Shown here piece after piece: positions 1-8,941 of a DNA stretch of 64,000 bases. Position 1 is the stretch's first letter. The number at the start of each line of letters is the position of its first letter. The notes beneath the pieces were generated by a model. It searched no databases, was not told where the DNA came from, and worked only from the letters and a program-made list of their open reading frames with translations. A program made the translations under genes and the position numbers. Origin of the DNA: DATAGF01 sp963834875 (GTDB taxonomy: Bacteria > Actinomycetota > Thermoleophilia > Miltoncostaeales > Miltoncostaeaceae); assembly GCA_963834875.1 (NCBI GenBank), contig CAWIDG010000001.1, positions 175,046 through 239,045 of the forward strand, written 5' to 3'.

Positions 1-95
1 CGGTCCCGGCCGCCGGGAGGCCGCCGACCGCCTTGCTAAACTCGCCGTCGTTTTGCCGGATCCCGCCCCGGCGAGTCGAGCGAGGAGCACGTGCC

Positions 96-443
96 ATGAG
101 CGTCATCGAGAGCCTGGAGCGCGAGCAGCTTCGCGACGACGTGCCCGACTTCAAGCCCGGCGACACGGTCCGGGTGCACTTCCGCGTCATCGAGGGCTCC
201 CGCCAGCGGGTCCAGGTCTTCGAGGGCACCGTCATCCGCCGGCAGGGGTCGACGAACCGCGAGACCTTCACGGTGCGAAAGCAGAGCTTCGGCGTCGGCG
301 TCGAGCGGACCTTCCCGATCCACTCGCCCAAGATCGAGAGGATCGAGCGGGTCATGGTTGGTGACGTCAACCGGGCCAAGCTCTACTACCTCCGCGGCAA
401 GGTCGGGAAGAAGGCCCGCATCCGCGAGAAGCAGCGCTCGTAG
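96..443 (+). CDS. rplS: 50S ribosomal protein bL19
   Basis: This 115-residue protein is a structural component of the large ribosomal subunit and sits at the interface with the 30S subunit. The family core is clear: a KPGDTVRVH segment near residue 25, an F.G.VIRR strand, then the basic FPIHSPKIERIEV-type and YYLRGKVGKKARI-type C-terminus. The ATG at 96 is chosen because GAGGAG lies 8 bases upstream at 82-87 and the family starts here; the longer upstream reading has no homology. rnhB follows within a few bases, a common bacterial pairing. Confidence 0.97.
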   Translation: MSVIESLEREQLRDDVPDFKPGDTVRVHFRVIEGSRQRVQVFEGTVIRRQGSTNRETFTVRKQSFGVGVERTFPIHSPKIERIERVMVGDVNRAKLYYLRGKVGKKARIREKQRS

Positions 444-450
444 GGCCGCC

Positions 451-1113
451 GTGGCGCCGAGCCGTGGGCGCGTGAACGGCCGCCGCCCGGCGGGACGGCT
501 CTTCGCCCACGACCGCGGGTTCGGCGTGCGCCACGTCGCGGGCGCCGACGAGGCCGGCCGCGGCTGCCTCGCGGGGCCCCTCGTCGTCGCGGCGGTGTGC
601 CTCGACCTCGAGCGGCTCAGCCCGCGCGGCCGTCGCTCACTCGGCGACCTCGACGACTCGAAGCGCCTCGCCCCGGACGTCCGCGCCCGGGTCGCGGAGG
701 CGGTCCTGCGCCAGGCCGATCAGGTGGTGGTGCTGGTCGCGAGCCCGGCCACCATCGACCGCGACGGCCTTCATCGCACGAACCTGCGCCTGCTCGCGAG
801 GGCCCTCGCGGCGCTCGAGCCCTGTCCGTCGATCTGCCTGGTCAACGGGTTCCGACTCGGCTCGCAGGCGCCCCCGCACCGCGCCGTGGTCGGGGGCGAC
901 CACAGGAGCGCCTGCATCGCCGCCGCGTCCGTCGTCGCCAAGACCGCGCGCGACCGCCTGATGGCGGGGCCGGTGGCGGCCGCCTATCCGCGCTTCGGGT
1001 TCCACCAGCACGTCGGCTACGCGACCCCGGAGCACCACGCCGCCCTGAGGGCCGAGGGGCTGTCGCCGGTCCACCGCCGCTCCTTCCAGTCGGTCGCCTA
1101 CCCGTGGGTCTGA
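451..1113 (+). CDS. rnhB: Ribonuclease HII, with Asn in place of a catalytic Asp
   Basis: RNase HII cleaves the RNA strand of RNA-DNA hybrids and removes single ribonucleotides from DNA. The N-terminal GADEAGRG motif carries the first two acidic catalytic residues, DDSKRL follows, and VGGDHRS plus an IAAASVVAKTARD helix carry the fourth. The third acidic residue, normally Asp in a D-G pair, is read here as Asn (codon AAC at 844-846, context LVNGF), which would be expected to damage activity unless it is a base error. The start is GTG 451, just after the rplS stop; GTG 472 is equally possible. Length is near 220 residues, normal for the family. Confidence 0.9.
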   Translation: MAPSRGRVNGRRPAGRLFAHDRGFGVRHVAGADEAGRGCLAGPLVVAAVCLDLERLSPRGRRSLGDLDDSKRLAPDVRARVAEAVLRQADQVVVLVASPATIDRDGLHRTNLRLLARALAALEPCPSICLVNGFRLGSQAPPHRAVVGGDHRSACIAAASVVAKTARDRLMAGPVAAAYPRFGFHQHVGYATPEHHAALRAEGLSPVHRRSFQSVAYPWV

Positions 1114-1131
1114 GGCGGGCTGGGGGGCGGG

Positions 1132-2464
1132 TCAGCCGGAGGCCGTGATCGGCTGCACCCTGGCGCCTCGCCCCGCGACGGCGATCGTGCGCAGGCGGGA
1201 GCTGCCCGTGGCCGGCACGACGACGTAATCGGGCCGGTGGACGTAGGTGGGGAGGTACCGCACGCGCCGGGCCCGAGCCGCCCGCGGGGTCACGGCGAGG
1301 TCGAGGAGGGCGATCATGCCGTCCTGAGAGGCGCCGGACTGGTTGGACACCAGGTTCCCCTCGCCGAACACCACGGGCTTGCCGTTGACGAACCGGATCG
1401 GCTGCACGACGTGGGCGTGCTGGCCGACGACGGCGGTCACGGCGGGCGAGCCCGTGAGAACGCGGGCCAGACGCCACTGTGAGGGCGTCGGCGCGTGCCG
1501 GTACTCGGCGCCCCAGTGCATGTTGACGATGACGGCCCGCGCCCCGGCGCGGCGGGCGCCGCGGGCGGCCGCCAGGATGGCGCCCGGGTCGGCGAGCGCC
1601 ACGGACCACGGGTACGGCGGAGCGATGCCGTTCGTGTGCTCGGTGGCCGAGACGATCCCGACCGTCACCCCCCGGGCCGCCACGAGGGCGGGGCGGCCCG
1701 GGGGCGGCCGCGTCCAGCTGCCGGTGTGACGGACCCCGGCCCCGTCCAGGGCGGCCAGGGTGGCGACGACGCCGGGCTGACCGTAGTCGAGGGTGTGGTT
1801 CGAGGCCGTGCTGCAGACGTCGAAGCCGGTCGAGCGGATCGCGCCGGCCAGCGCGATCGGGGCGCGGAAACGCGGGATAGCCGGTCGGAGGCCCGCGGCC
1901 GAGGGGGTGCTCGAGATGGCAGAGCGCGAGGTCGGCCCGGCGGATGAGGGGGCTGATCCGCGCGAGCATGGGGCCGAAGCGGTACGACCGCCGGCCGCCG
2001 TTGGCCAGCGCCCGCGCGGCGACCGGCGTGTGGATGAGCAGGTCGCCCGAGACCGCGATCGTCACGATCTGGGGCAGCCGGACCGCGCGGGTCACGCTCG
2101 TCCGCAGCCCGGACGGATCGCGGGCGACGACGTTCACGGCGTAGCGGCCGCGCGGGAGGCGGCCGAGCGCCAGCCGGGCCGCCCCGGCCTGCAGCGGGCG
2201 GCCCGGCACCCGGCGGACCACCGCCCCGCCGCGCGAGAGCGCTGCGGCGACGCTGGCCCGCTCGGAGAGCCGCACCTTGATCCACCACTCGCCGCCCGAC
2301 TCCCGCAGGCGCCACTCGAGCGCGGGCGGGCGACCGTCGCCGACCGCGCCCGCCGGCGCGACGAGCGCGAGCGCGACGACGATGCCGGCGAGGAACCACC
2401 CCGGCGCATGCCGCGCGAGGCTACCCGCGGCGTCGGACGGCCGCGATGCGAGGCCGCCCCTCAC
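1132..2464 (-). CDS. CapA/PGA_cap-type metallophosphatase-like exported protein (frameshifted)
   Basis: The gene starts at GTG 2464, overlapping the yraN stop. The N-terminus has a hydrophobic segment ending in LVAPAGAVG (signal peptide or anchor), followed by about 120 residues resembling a beta domain. The second half is the PGA_cap fold: SGDLLIHT, CHLEHPLG, then SNHTLDYG, NMHWGAEY and VGQHAHV, the metal-site motifs of this calcineurin-like family linked to poly-gamma-glutamate or capsule formation. The frame changes at the AAA run 1868-1870; dropping one base restores a continuous protein through that point. The single break looks like an indel error. Substrate unknown. Confidence 0.85.
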
Positions 2465-2820
2465 CAGGCCCCGATCGCCCCGGGGCGGTGGACGACCCGC
2501 GCGCGGAGGCGCGACAGCCGCACCGCGATCAGGTCCAGGCGCACGGCGCAGCCCGCCAGCTCGGGGCGCCCGGCGAGGTATGCCTCGGCGGCGCGCGCGA
2601 TACGCGCCCGCTGCGCCGACGTGACCGGCTCGTCGAGCACCGCCGGGTCGCCCCGCGCCTTGACCTCGCAGATCGCCACGACGCCGGCGCGCGCGGCCAC
2701 GAGGTCGAGCTCCCCGCCGGCCCCGCGCCACCGCGAGGCCAGCACGGTCCACCCGCGCCGGGTCAGGTGCCGCGCGGCGGCCCGCTCGCCGCGGCGGCCC
2801 TCATCCGTCCGATCTCCCAT
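2461..2820 (-). CDS. YraN/UPF0102 family endonuclease-like protein
   Basis: This 119-residue protein has the restriction-endonuclease-like core of UPF0102: GERAAARHL at the start, then GWTVLASRWRGAGGELDLVA and VAICEVKAR, where the Glu-Asp and Glu-x-Lys pairs form the predicted metal site. The precise function is unsettled; homologues occur beside rnhB and DNA-processing genes, as here (rnhB about 1.3 kb away, comM-dprA also nearby). Its TGA overlaps the GTG of the CapA-like gene, so the two are probably co-transcribed on the minus strand. Confidence 0.9.
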   Translation of the reverse strand: MGDRTDEGRRGERAAARHLTRRGWTVLASRWRGAGGELDLVAARAGVVAICEVKARGDPAVLDEPVTSAQRARIARAAEAYLAGRPELAGCAVRLDLIAVRLSRLRARVVHRPGAIGAW

Positions 2821-2900
2821 GGCGCGATGGTCGCGCCGCCGGGCGTGACGCCTCCAGGGACGAGCGTGTCAGGGTGCGCGCGGGGGTGTGACGGGCCGCG

Positions 2901-3950
2901 TCAGGCCCCCCAGCGGAACCCGGTCTCCGACGCGGCGACGGGCAGCGGGCTGCCCGGCAGGCCCGGGGGTGGATTCGGGTCGTTGTACCCGCCCGGAGCC
3001 ACGTCGTTCGGCCCGTCGGGATGGAACAGCGAGGCGAGGTACTGGATCTGGCCGCGCCCGGGTCCGAGCTCGGTCTGGCCCCCGCCATACGCCCCGATGC
3101 CGTGGTCGCGCAGGTGGTCGTAGGTGGCCATCAGCTCGCGCAGTGGGCCGATGCGGGAGGGCTTGACGTTGATCATGCGCGGCGTCCACTCGAGCGCCCG
3201 CACGTCGGCGACCGAGTGGATCGGCGCGTCCCAGGTCACCCGGTCCTCGGCGCCGCGCAGCGCCTCGCGCAGGGGCGGGGTCAGCTTGGGATCCTCGATC
3301 CACGCATCGGGGAAGCGGGCCACGATGCGCTCGTAGATGCGCGGGTCGCTGGGCACGGCGAAGGGCACGTCGTCGTAGGCGCCCTTCATGTCGAACGTGT
3401 CGACCACGCCCATCTCGGCCAGCTCGCCGATCAGCTCCGGCGACCACTCGTCGGTCGGGTCGAGCTTGAACCGCAGGCCGGGCGTGCGCTCGAGGAAGCC
3501 CCGCAGCCGCCCGGCGCCGCCGTCGAGGCGGGTCGAGACGACGAAGGTGACGGGCCGCGGCTGCAGGCCGAGGGCGTCGGCGAGCGAGGCCCCCGCCTGC
3601 CGCAGCGCGAGGTCGAGGGCGGCGCTCTCGAACGCCCAGCGGCGGTAGTTGTGCGAGAAGTCGCGGACGGGCTCGGCGGGGAAGAGGGCCAGGCCGTCGA
3701 GGTGGCGCGCGAGCCCGTCGAGGGTCCAGTCGCCGGCGAGCGGGAGCGTCGGCCCCGCCGCGAGCTGGGTCTCGTGGTCAACCTCGTCGTAGACCACGTC
3801 CTCGCCGAGCCCCTCCTCGCCCGCGCCGTGGAGGGTGATCACCGTGGTCACGCGGGCGAACTCGGGCGCCAGCTGCAGCGAGAGCGGGTCGAGGCGGTAG
3901 CCCTCGATGCGCAGGGGCAGACCGGCGATCCGGCCGTAGGTGCCGCTCAC
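2901..3950 (-). CDS. Enolase-superfamily (mandelate racemase/muconate lactonizing type) enzyme
   Basis: About 349 residues. Enolase-superfamily signs: an N-terminal capping domain, then RFKLDPT (Lys of the barrel), DTFDMKGAYDD, the metal-ligand strand WIEDPKL, a WDAPIHS segment, INVKPSRIG, and GGGQTELGPGRGQ near the C-terminus. Such enzymes abstract a proton alpha to a carboxylate using Mg; racemase, dehydratase or o-succinylbenzoate-synthase-like activities cannot be separated from sequence alone. GTG 3950 is taken as the start, with GAGGGG about 11 bases upstream; the longer reading overlaps the promoter side of the divergent comM gene. Confidence 0.85.
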   Translation of the reverse strand: MSGTYGRIAGLPLRIEGYRLDPLSLQLAPEFARVTTVITLHGAGEEGLGEDVVYDEVDHETQLAAGPTLPLAGDWTLDGLARHLDGLALFPAEPVRDFSHNYRRWAFESAALDLALRQAGASLADALGLQPRPVTFVVSTRLDGGAGRLRGFLERTPGLRFKLDPTDEWSPELIGELAEMGVVDTFDMKGAYDDVPFAVPSDPRIYERIVARFPDAWIEDPKLTPPLREALRGAEDRVTWDAPIHSVADVRALEWTPRMINVKPSRIGPLRELMATYDHLRDHGIGAYGGGQTELGPGRGQIQYLASLFHPDGPNDVAPGGYNDPNPPPGLPGSPLPVAASETGFRWGA

Positions 3951-4106
3951 TCCCGCCGGGTCCCCTCGTCCAACGTCACGGCATCCTCCTCGCGGGCCAC
4001 GCGGTAGCTTAGGCATGGGGCGTGCCCGGCGCCGTTCGTGACTCGGCGCCGACCCGGTGCGATCGGATGCTCATCCGCGCGCACGCCCCTGGGAGCCTTG
4101 GGCCGC

Positions 4107-5639
4107 GTGGTCGCCCGGCTCGTCAGCCCCGCCGTCCTCGGCCTCGAGACCTCCACCGTCGAGGTCGAGGTGGACCTTCGCGCCGGCCTGCCCGCCTTCT
4201 CGGTGGTCGGCCTCCCCGACGCGGCGGTGCAGGAGGCGCGCGAGCGGGTGCGCTCCGGCCTCGCCAACCAGGCGTTCCAGGTGCCGGCGCGGCGGATCGT
4301 CGCGAACCTGGCGCCCGCGGACCTGCGCAAGGCCGGGCCGCAGTACGACCTGCCGCTGGCGCTCGCCATCCTCTGCGCGTCGGGCCAGGTCGCGCCGGCC
4401 TCGCTCGTGGGAGCGGGGGCCGTCGGCGAGCTCGCGCTCGACGGGTCGCTGCGCCCGGTGCCGGGGGCGCTGGCGATGGCCGAGCATGCCGCCCGCCATG
4501 GGTGGCGGCGGCTCGTCGTGCCGCGGGGCAACGCTGCCGAGGCCACGCTCGTGCGCGGGGTCGAGATCCTCGGCCCGGCGACCCTCCGAGCGGCTGTGGA
4601 CCTCCTCGAGGGGCGGACGGAGCCGTCCCCGGTGCGGCTCGACGCCCACGCCCTCCTGGCGAGCGGCGAGGGGGCCCGCGGCCCCGACCTGGCCGAGGTG
4701 CGCGGGCAGGGGGCGGCGCGGCGGGCGCTGGAGGTCGCCGCGGCCGGCGGCCACTCGATGCTCATGCTGGGCCCCCCGGGCGGCGGCAAGACGATGCTCG
4801 CGCGCCGGCTGCCCGGCATCCTGCCGCCGCTCGCACTGGACGAGGCGATCGAGGTCACCCGCATCCACTCCGTGGCCGGGCTGCTCGACCCGGGCTGCCC
4901 CCTGGTGACCCGGCGCCCGTTCCGCGCGCCGCACCACACCATCTCCGCCGCGGGCCTCGTGGGCGGCGGGCGCCTGCCGCGGCCCGGGGAGGTGAGCCTC
5001 GCCCACGGCGGGGTGCTGTTCCTCGACGAGGTGTGCGCCTTCGCGCCGTCGGCGCTGGACGCCCTGCGCCAGCCCCTCGAGGAGGGCCGGATCGACGTGG
5101 CCCGGGCGATGGTCAGCGCGCGCTTCCCGGCCCGGGCGCTCCTCGTGTGCGCGGGAAACCCCTGCCCGTGCGGCTTCGACGGCGATCCGGTGCGGCGCTG
5201 CGTCTGCCCGCCCGGGCGCGCCGAGGCCTACCGCGCGCGCCTCTCGGGGCCCGTCCTCGACCGGATCGACCTCCACCTCGAGGTGCCGCGCCTCGCGCGG
5301 GACGAGGTCCTCGCCGGCGGCTCGAGCGAGCCGAGCGCCGCGGTCCGGGCCCGCGTCGGGGCGGCTCGGCGGGTCGCGGCGGGCCGGGGTCAGGCCGAGC
5401 CGAACGCCCGGCTCGGCCCCGCCGCGGCGCGGCGCGCCGCGGCCCTCGACCCGGGAGGGCGGGCGCTGCTCGGGCGGGCGATCGACCGGCTGGGCCTGTC
5501 CGCGCGCGCCCACGACCGCCTGCTGCGCGTCGGCCGCACCATCGCCGATCTGGCCGGGGACGAGCGCGTGACGGAGCAGCACCTCGCGGAGGCGCTCGGC
5601 TACCGCGTGGCGGCCGAGGGCGTCGGGGCGGCCGCGTGA
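4107..5639 (+). CDS. comM: ComM/YifB-type Mg-chelatase-like AAA+ ATPase
   Basis: A 510-residue AAA+ protein of the ComM family, helicases that promote branch migration during natural transformation. The N-terminal domain (ETSTVEVEVDL, GLPAFSVVGLPD, RIVANLAPADLRK) is typical; the ATPase core shows Walker A GPPGGGKTML, APHHTIS, Walker B GVLFLDEV and the C-rich NPCPCGF segment. GTG 4107 is chosen because the family starts with this VVARLVS-type segment and GGGAG lies at 4091. Its stop overlaps the dprA start by 4 bases, so it forms a competence/DNA-processing operon with dprA. Confidence 0.95.
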   Translation: MVARLVSPAVLGLETSTVEVEVDLRAGLPAFSVVGLPDAAVQEARERVRSGLANQAFQVPARRIVANLAPADLRKAGPQYDLPLALAILCASGQVAPASLVGAGAVGELALDGSLRPVPGALAMAEHAARHGWRRLVVPRGNAAEATLVRGVEILGPATLRAAVDLLEGRTEPSPVRLDAHALLASGEGARGPDLAEVRGQGAARRALEVAAAGGHSMLMLGPPGGGKTMLARRLPGILPPLALDEAIEVTRIHSVAGLLDPGCPLVTRRPFRAPHHTISAAGLVGGGRLPRPGEVSLAHGGVLFLDEVCAFAPSALDALRQPLEEGRIDVARAMVSARFPARALLVCAGNPCPCGFDGDPVRRCVCPPGRAEAYRARLSGPVLDRIDLHLEVPRLARDEVLAGGSSEPSAAVRARVGAARRVAAGRGQAEPNARLGPAAARRAAALDPGGRALLGRAIDRLGLSARAHDRLLRVGRTIADLAGDERVTEQHLAEALGYRVAAEGVGAAA

Positions 5640-6772
5640 CCGGGCCGGCCGAGTGGCCACTGGGCCTCGCCCGGCTCGCGCAGGCCCTGGGGCGGGACCT
5701 GCAGCGCGCGGCGCGGCGCGCGGGCGGAGGGCGGGCGCTCTGGGGCGCCGACCGCGAGGCGCTCGGTCGCGCGCTCGGCCTCGCCGGGGCGGAGCTCGCC
5801 GCCGCGGACGCGGCGCGGCGGCGCTTCGACGCCGCCGCCGAGCTGCGCCGGCTGGCGGAGGCGGCGATCCTCCACGTCGGCGCCCCGGACCGCCGTTACC
5901 CGAGCCGCCTCGCCGAGCTCCACGACCCGCCGTTCGGCCTCTTCGCCCGCGGGTCGGTCGAACGCGCCCTCGCGGCGATCGCCGGCGCGCCCGTGGTCGC
6001 GATCGTGGGCAGCCGTCGGGCGACGGCCCAGGGCCGGGCCTTCGCGCGCGGGCTGGCCGGCCGGCTGGCCGAGCGGGGCGCGGTGATCGTCAGCGGGCTG
6101 GCGCACGGGATCGACGCCGCCGCGCACGAGGGCGCGCTCGCCGAGGGCGGGACGACCGTGGCGGTGCTCGGGTGCGGCGTCGACGTGCCCTATCCGCGGC
6201 GCAACCGCGACCTCGCCCGGCGGGTCGCCGAGCGAGGAGCGCTGGTGTCCGAGTACTGGCCTGGCACGGCGCCCGCCCCGTGGCGGTTCCCGGCGCGCAA
6301 CCGGATCGTGGCCGGGCTCGCCCAGGCCGTGGCCGTCGTCGAGGCCGGGCGGCGGTCGGGCGCCCTGATCACCGCCGACTTCGCCCTCGAGCTGGGGCGG
6401 CCCGTGCTGGCGGTGCCGGGGTGGCCGGGGGCGCTCGCCTCGGAGGGCTGCAACGGGCTGCTCCGGGCGGGGGCGGCGCTGCTCGAGGGGCCGGAGGACG
6501 TGGTCGCCGAGATCGCGGAGGCCGGCTGGAGCGACGCGGCGCCGGCCGCCGCCGCCGCCCTCGGCGGCCTCGGGGGGCGGATACACGAGCTGCTCCAGCG
6601 CGAGCCGATGGGCGCCGACCGCCTCGCGGACGAGCTGGCCGAGGAGGCGGCGGCGGTGTCCGCGGCGCTCGCCCTGCTCGAGGTCGAGGGGCTCGCCGTG
6701 CGCGGGGAGGGGCAGCGCTTCTGGGCGGCGCCGCTCCGGGCGCCGCCTCCGGGGCGCCCCGCCGCCGGTTAG
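5636..6772 (+). CDS. dprA: DNA-processing protein DprA
   Basis: DprA binds incoming single-stranded DNA and loads RecA. This 378-residue protein has the Rossmann-like DprA fold: YPSRLAELHDPP, then VAIVGSRRAT, GAVIVSGLAHGIDAAAHEGAL, VLGCGVDVPYPRRN, SEYWPGTAP, FPARNRIVAGL and a GALITADFALELGRPVLAVPG-type segment. The C-terminal 60 residues look like the DprA winged helix. GTG 5636 overlaps the comM stop (GTGA), so the two genes are translationally coupled. The end overlaps the convergent pafBC gene by 4 bases. Confidence 0.96.
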   Translation: MTGPAEWPLGLARLAQALGRDLQRAARRAGGGRALWGADREALGRALGLAGAELAAADAARRRFDAAAELRRLAEAAILHVGAPDRRYPSRLAELHDPPFGLFARGSVERALAAIAGAPVVAIVGSRRATAQGRAFARGLAGRLAERGAVIVSGLAHGIDAAAHEGALAEGGTTVAVLGCGVDVPYPRRNRDLARRVAERGALVSEYWPGTAPAPWRFPARNRIVAGLAQAVAVVEAGRRSGALITADFALELGRPVLAVPGWPGALASEGCNGLLRAGAALLEGPEDVVAEIAEAGWSDAAPAAAAALGGLGGRIHELLQREPMGADRLADELAEEAAAVSAALALLEVEGLAVRGEGQRFWAAPLRAPPPGRPAAG

Positions 6773-8907
6773 CGGGTGGGGGCGCGGCGCCTGCCGCCGC
6801 TCGGGCGGTCGGCGCCGTAGCTGTCCAGCACCTGCTCGGCGAGCTCGGCGACCGTGCGCCGCAGCGAGACCGGCTCGAACAGCACGGCCTCACCCTGGTA
6901 CTTCAGGAGCTCCTTCACCAGCCAGTCCTCGCTGGCGTAGGGGATCTCGACCAGGACCGAGCCGTCGGCGAAGCGCTCGCGCGAGCCGTGCTTCTCGAGC
7001 ATCCAGCGCGCGAGGGCCGGGGTGCACCAGACCGACGCGCTCTGGGCGACCGTGCCGCCGGGCTGCGGCCGCGCGCCCCAGGGCATGTAGGGGCCGGCGC
7101 TCGTGATCTCGGGGCGGCGCTCGAAGTGCTCGTCCGTCAGGCTGGCGCTGCGGATGCGGTCGAGCCGGAAGGTCCGCTGGCCGCCCGCGCGACGGCAGTA
7201 CGCGACGACGTACCAGGCGTCCTGGGCGTTGACGAGCAGGTGCGGCTCGATCGCGCGCCGGGTGATGGCGCCGCGCGACTCGGTCCAGTAGTCGATCTCC
7301 AGCACGCGGTCCTCGCGGATGGCGTGGCTGACGGCGGCCGCGACGGCCGTGTCGGCGACCTGGGCCCTCCCCAGCTCGACGGTCGGCAGGTCGTCCTCGC
7401 CGATGGCCGCCTCGAGCTTGCCGCGCACCGAGCTGAGGGACCCGCCATCCTCGGTCGGCAGGCGGTCGCCGATGAACTCGAGCGCCCACAGGAGCGCCTT
7501 CGCCTCGAGGGGGGAGAGCCGGGCCGGGCGGCTGAAGCGGTCGCCGTAGGTCTCCTTCTGCACGACGACGGTGTCGCCCTCGATCTGCGCGTAGAGCGCG
7601 TAGCAGCCGCCGCCGAAGTTGATGAGGTTCAGCAGGCCGATGTCGTCCTCGAGGACCTTCTTGTCGAGGTTGAGGGCCTTCCGCAGCTCGGAGACCGGGA
7701 TCTGGGCCTCGGCGGACTCGCCGCAGGCCGACAGCAGCCGCGTCATGAGCGCCAGCAGGCGCGCGAAGCGCTCAGCCGGGACGACCCGCTCGGGAGGCTG
7801 GGCGGCACCGGAGCCCGAGCCCTGCGCGGGCGCCGGGTCCTCGGGCGGCGGCGAGGCCACGACCTCGGCCGGCGCCGGCACGCGCCCGCCGTCGGCCTGG
7901 TGGCGGTCCCCGACCAGCTCGAGCGCCGACACGACGGCGTCCCGCAGGTCGGGCGGGTCGAGCGCCTGGGCCTCGGCGCCCAGGCCGAGGATCCACGACA
8001 CGAGCTCGTGCCGGTTGGCGTACGGCGTCGTGTAGACGCCCGCGCCGTCGGCCCCGATGGCCGTCTCGCCGTATCCGCCGAACATCTGCTCCACCCACCA
8101 CGCGATCGTGGGGGTGAGGGAGATCGTCGCCGTCCGGTCGGCCTCGTCGAGCTGCCAGGGCGCGCGGTCGCGGTAGCGGGACAGGTCGAAGTCCTGAGGG
8201 GCCGGGAAGTCGTGCTCGGCGCGGGTCTTGAAGGTGATGCGCCCCTCGATCCGCGAGAGGCGGAACATCCGCGTGTCCTGGCGCTCGTGCGACCAGCCCA
8301 CCACGTACCAGTTCCCGGCCGAGTAGAGGAGGCTGTACGGGTCGACCTCGCGGTCGGATCGCTCGTCGCGGCCGATCGAGTAGTACGTGAAGCGGATCGT
8401 CTTCCGCCGGCCGATCGCCGACTCGATCTTCGTGAGGTGCGCCGCGACCTCCGGCGAGTAGTCCCCGCCGAGGAGGTTCAGGGAGACGGTGCGCGCCGCG
8501 TGGTCGTCCAGCGGGCTCGGGCGGCCGAGGGTGAGGTGCTGGAGGGCCAGGCGGAGCGGCTCGGCGTACGCGAACTGCCCCTCGAGCAGGTAGAGGCAGG
8601 TCTGCAGCGCCGACAGCTCGGCGGGGTCGAAGTCGAGCTCCGGCAGGTAGTAGTTCTCAGGCGGGAGCGCGTAGAGGTCGCCCTGGAAGGGGTCGTCGCC
8701 GGGCCGCTCGACGGCGAGGCGCAGGCCCATGCTCTCGATCTCGGCCCGGTCGGCGTAGAAGCGCCGCAGGAACGCCTGCTCGCTCATGCCGCCATAGCCC
8801 TCGACGGCCTCGTGGATCTCGTCGGCGGTCACCGGCCGCTGCTGGGCCATCAGGAAGGCGACCAGCGAGAGCTGCCGGACCAGCTTGTCGTCGTCTCTCA
8901 TCGCCAT
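6769..8907 (-). CDS. pafBC: Fused PafB-PafC WYL-domain transcriptional regulator
   Basis: At 712 residues this is two WYL regulators in one chain. The first half has a winged-helix N-terminus (RQLSLVAFLMAQQRPVTADEI) and a WYL core (DPYSLLYSAGNWYVVGWSHER). After a Pro/Ala linker near residues 345-380 comes a second HTH-like part (ARLLALMTRLLSAC...) and WYL core (EPHLLVNAQDAWYVVAYCRR). PafBC is the activator of the LexA-independent DNA-damage response in actinobacteria; the fused form is known. No proteasome (prcBA-pup) genes are visible nearby. Start ATG 8907 (ATG 8901 is an alternative). Confidence 0.9.
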   Translation of the reverse strand: MAMRDDDKLVRQLSLVAFLMAQQRPVTADEIHEAVEGYGGMSEQAFLRRFYADRAEIESMGLRLAVERPGDDPFQGDLYALPPENYYLPELDFDPAELSALQTCLYLLEGQFAYAEPLRLALQHLTLGRPSPLDDHAARTVSLNLLGGDYSPEVAAHLTKIESAIGRRKTIRFTYYSIGRDERSDREVDPYSLLYSAGNWYVVGWSHERQDTRMFRLSRIEGRITFKTRAEHDFPAPQDFDLSRYRDRAPWQLDEADRTATISLTPTIAWWVEQMFGGYGETAIGADGAGVYTTPYANRHELVSWILGLGAEAQALDPPDLRDAVVSALELVGDRHQADGGRVPAPAEVVASPPPEDPAPAQGSGSGAAQPPERVVPAERFARLLALMTRLLSACGESAEAQIPVSELRKALNLDKKVLEDDIGLLNLINFGGGCYALYAQIEGDTVVVQKETYGDRFSRPARLSPLEAKALLWALEFIGDRLPTEDGGSLSSVRGKLEAAIGEDDLPTVELGRAQVADTAVAAAVSHAIREDRVLEIDYWTESRGAITRRAIEPHLLVNAQDAWYVVAYCRRAGGQRTFRLDRIRSASLTDEHFERRPEITSAGPYMPWGARPQPGGTVAQSASVWCTPALARWMLEKHGSRERFADGSVLVEIPYASEDWLVKELLKYQGEAVLFEPVSLRRTVAELAEQVLDSYGADRPSGGRRRAPTR

Positions 8908-8941
8908 GGTCGCTCCGACGTCACGGCCCGTCCCGTAGGCC

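Noticed and set aside
36..323. Minus-strand ORF opposite rplS
   Set aside because: Composition shadow; bL19 is unmistakable on the plus strand.
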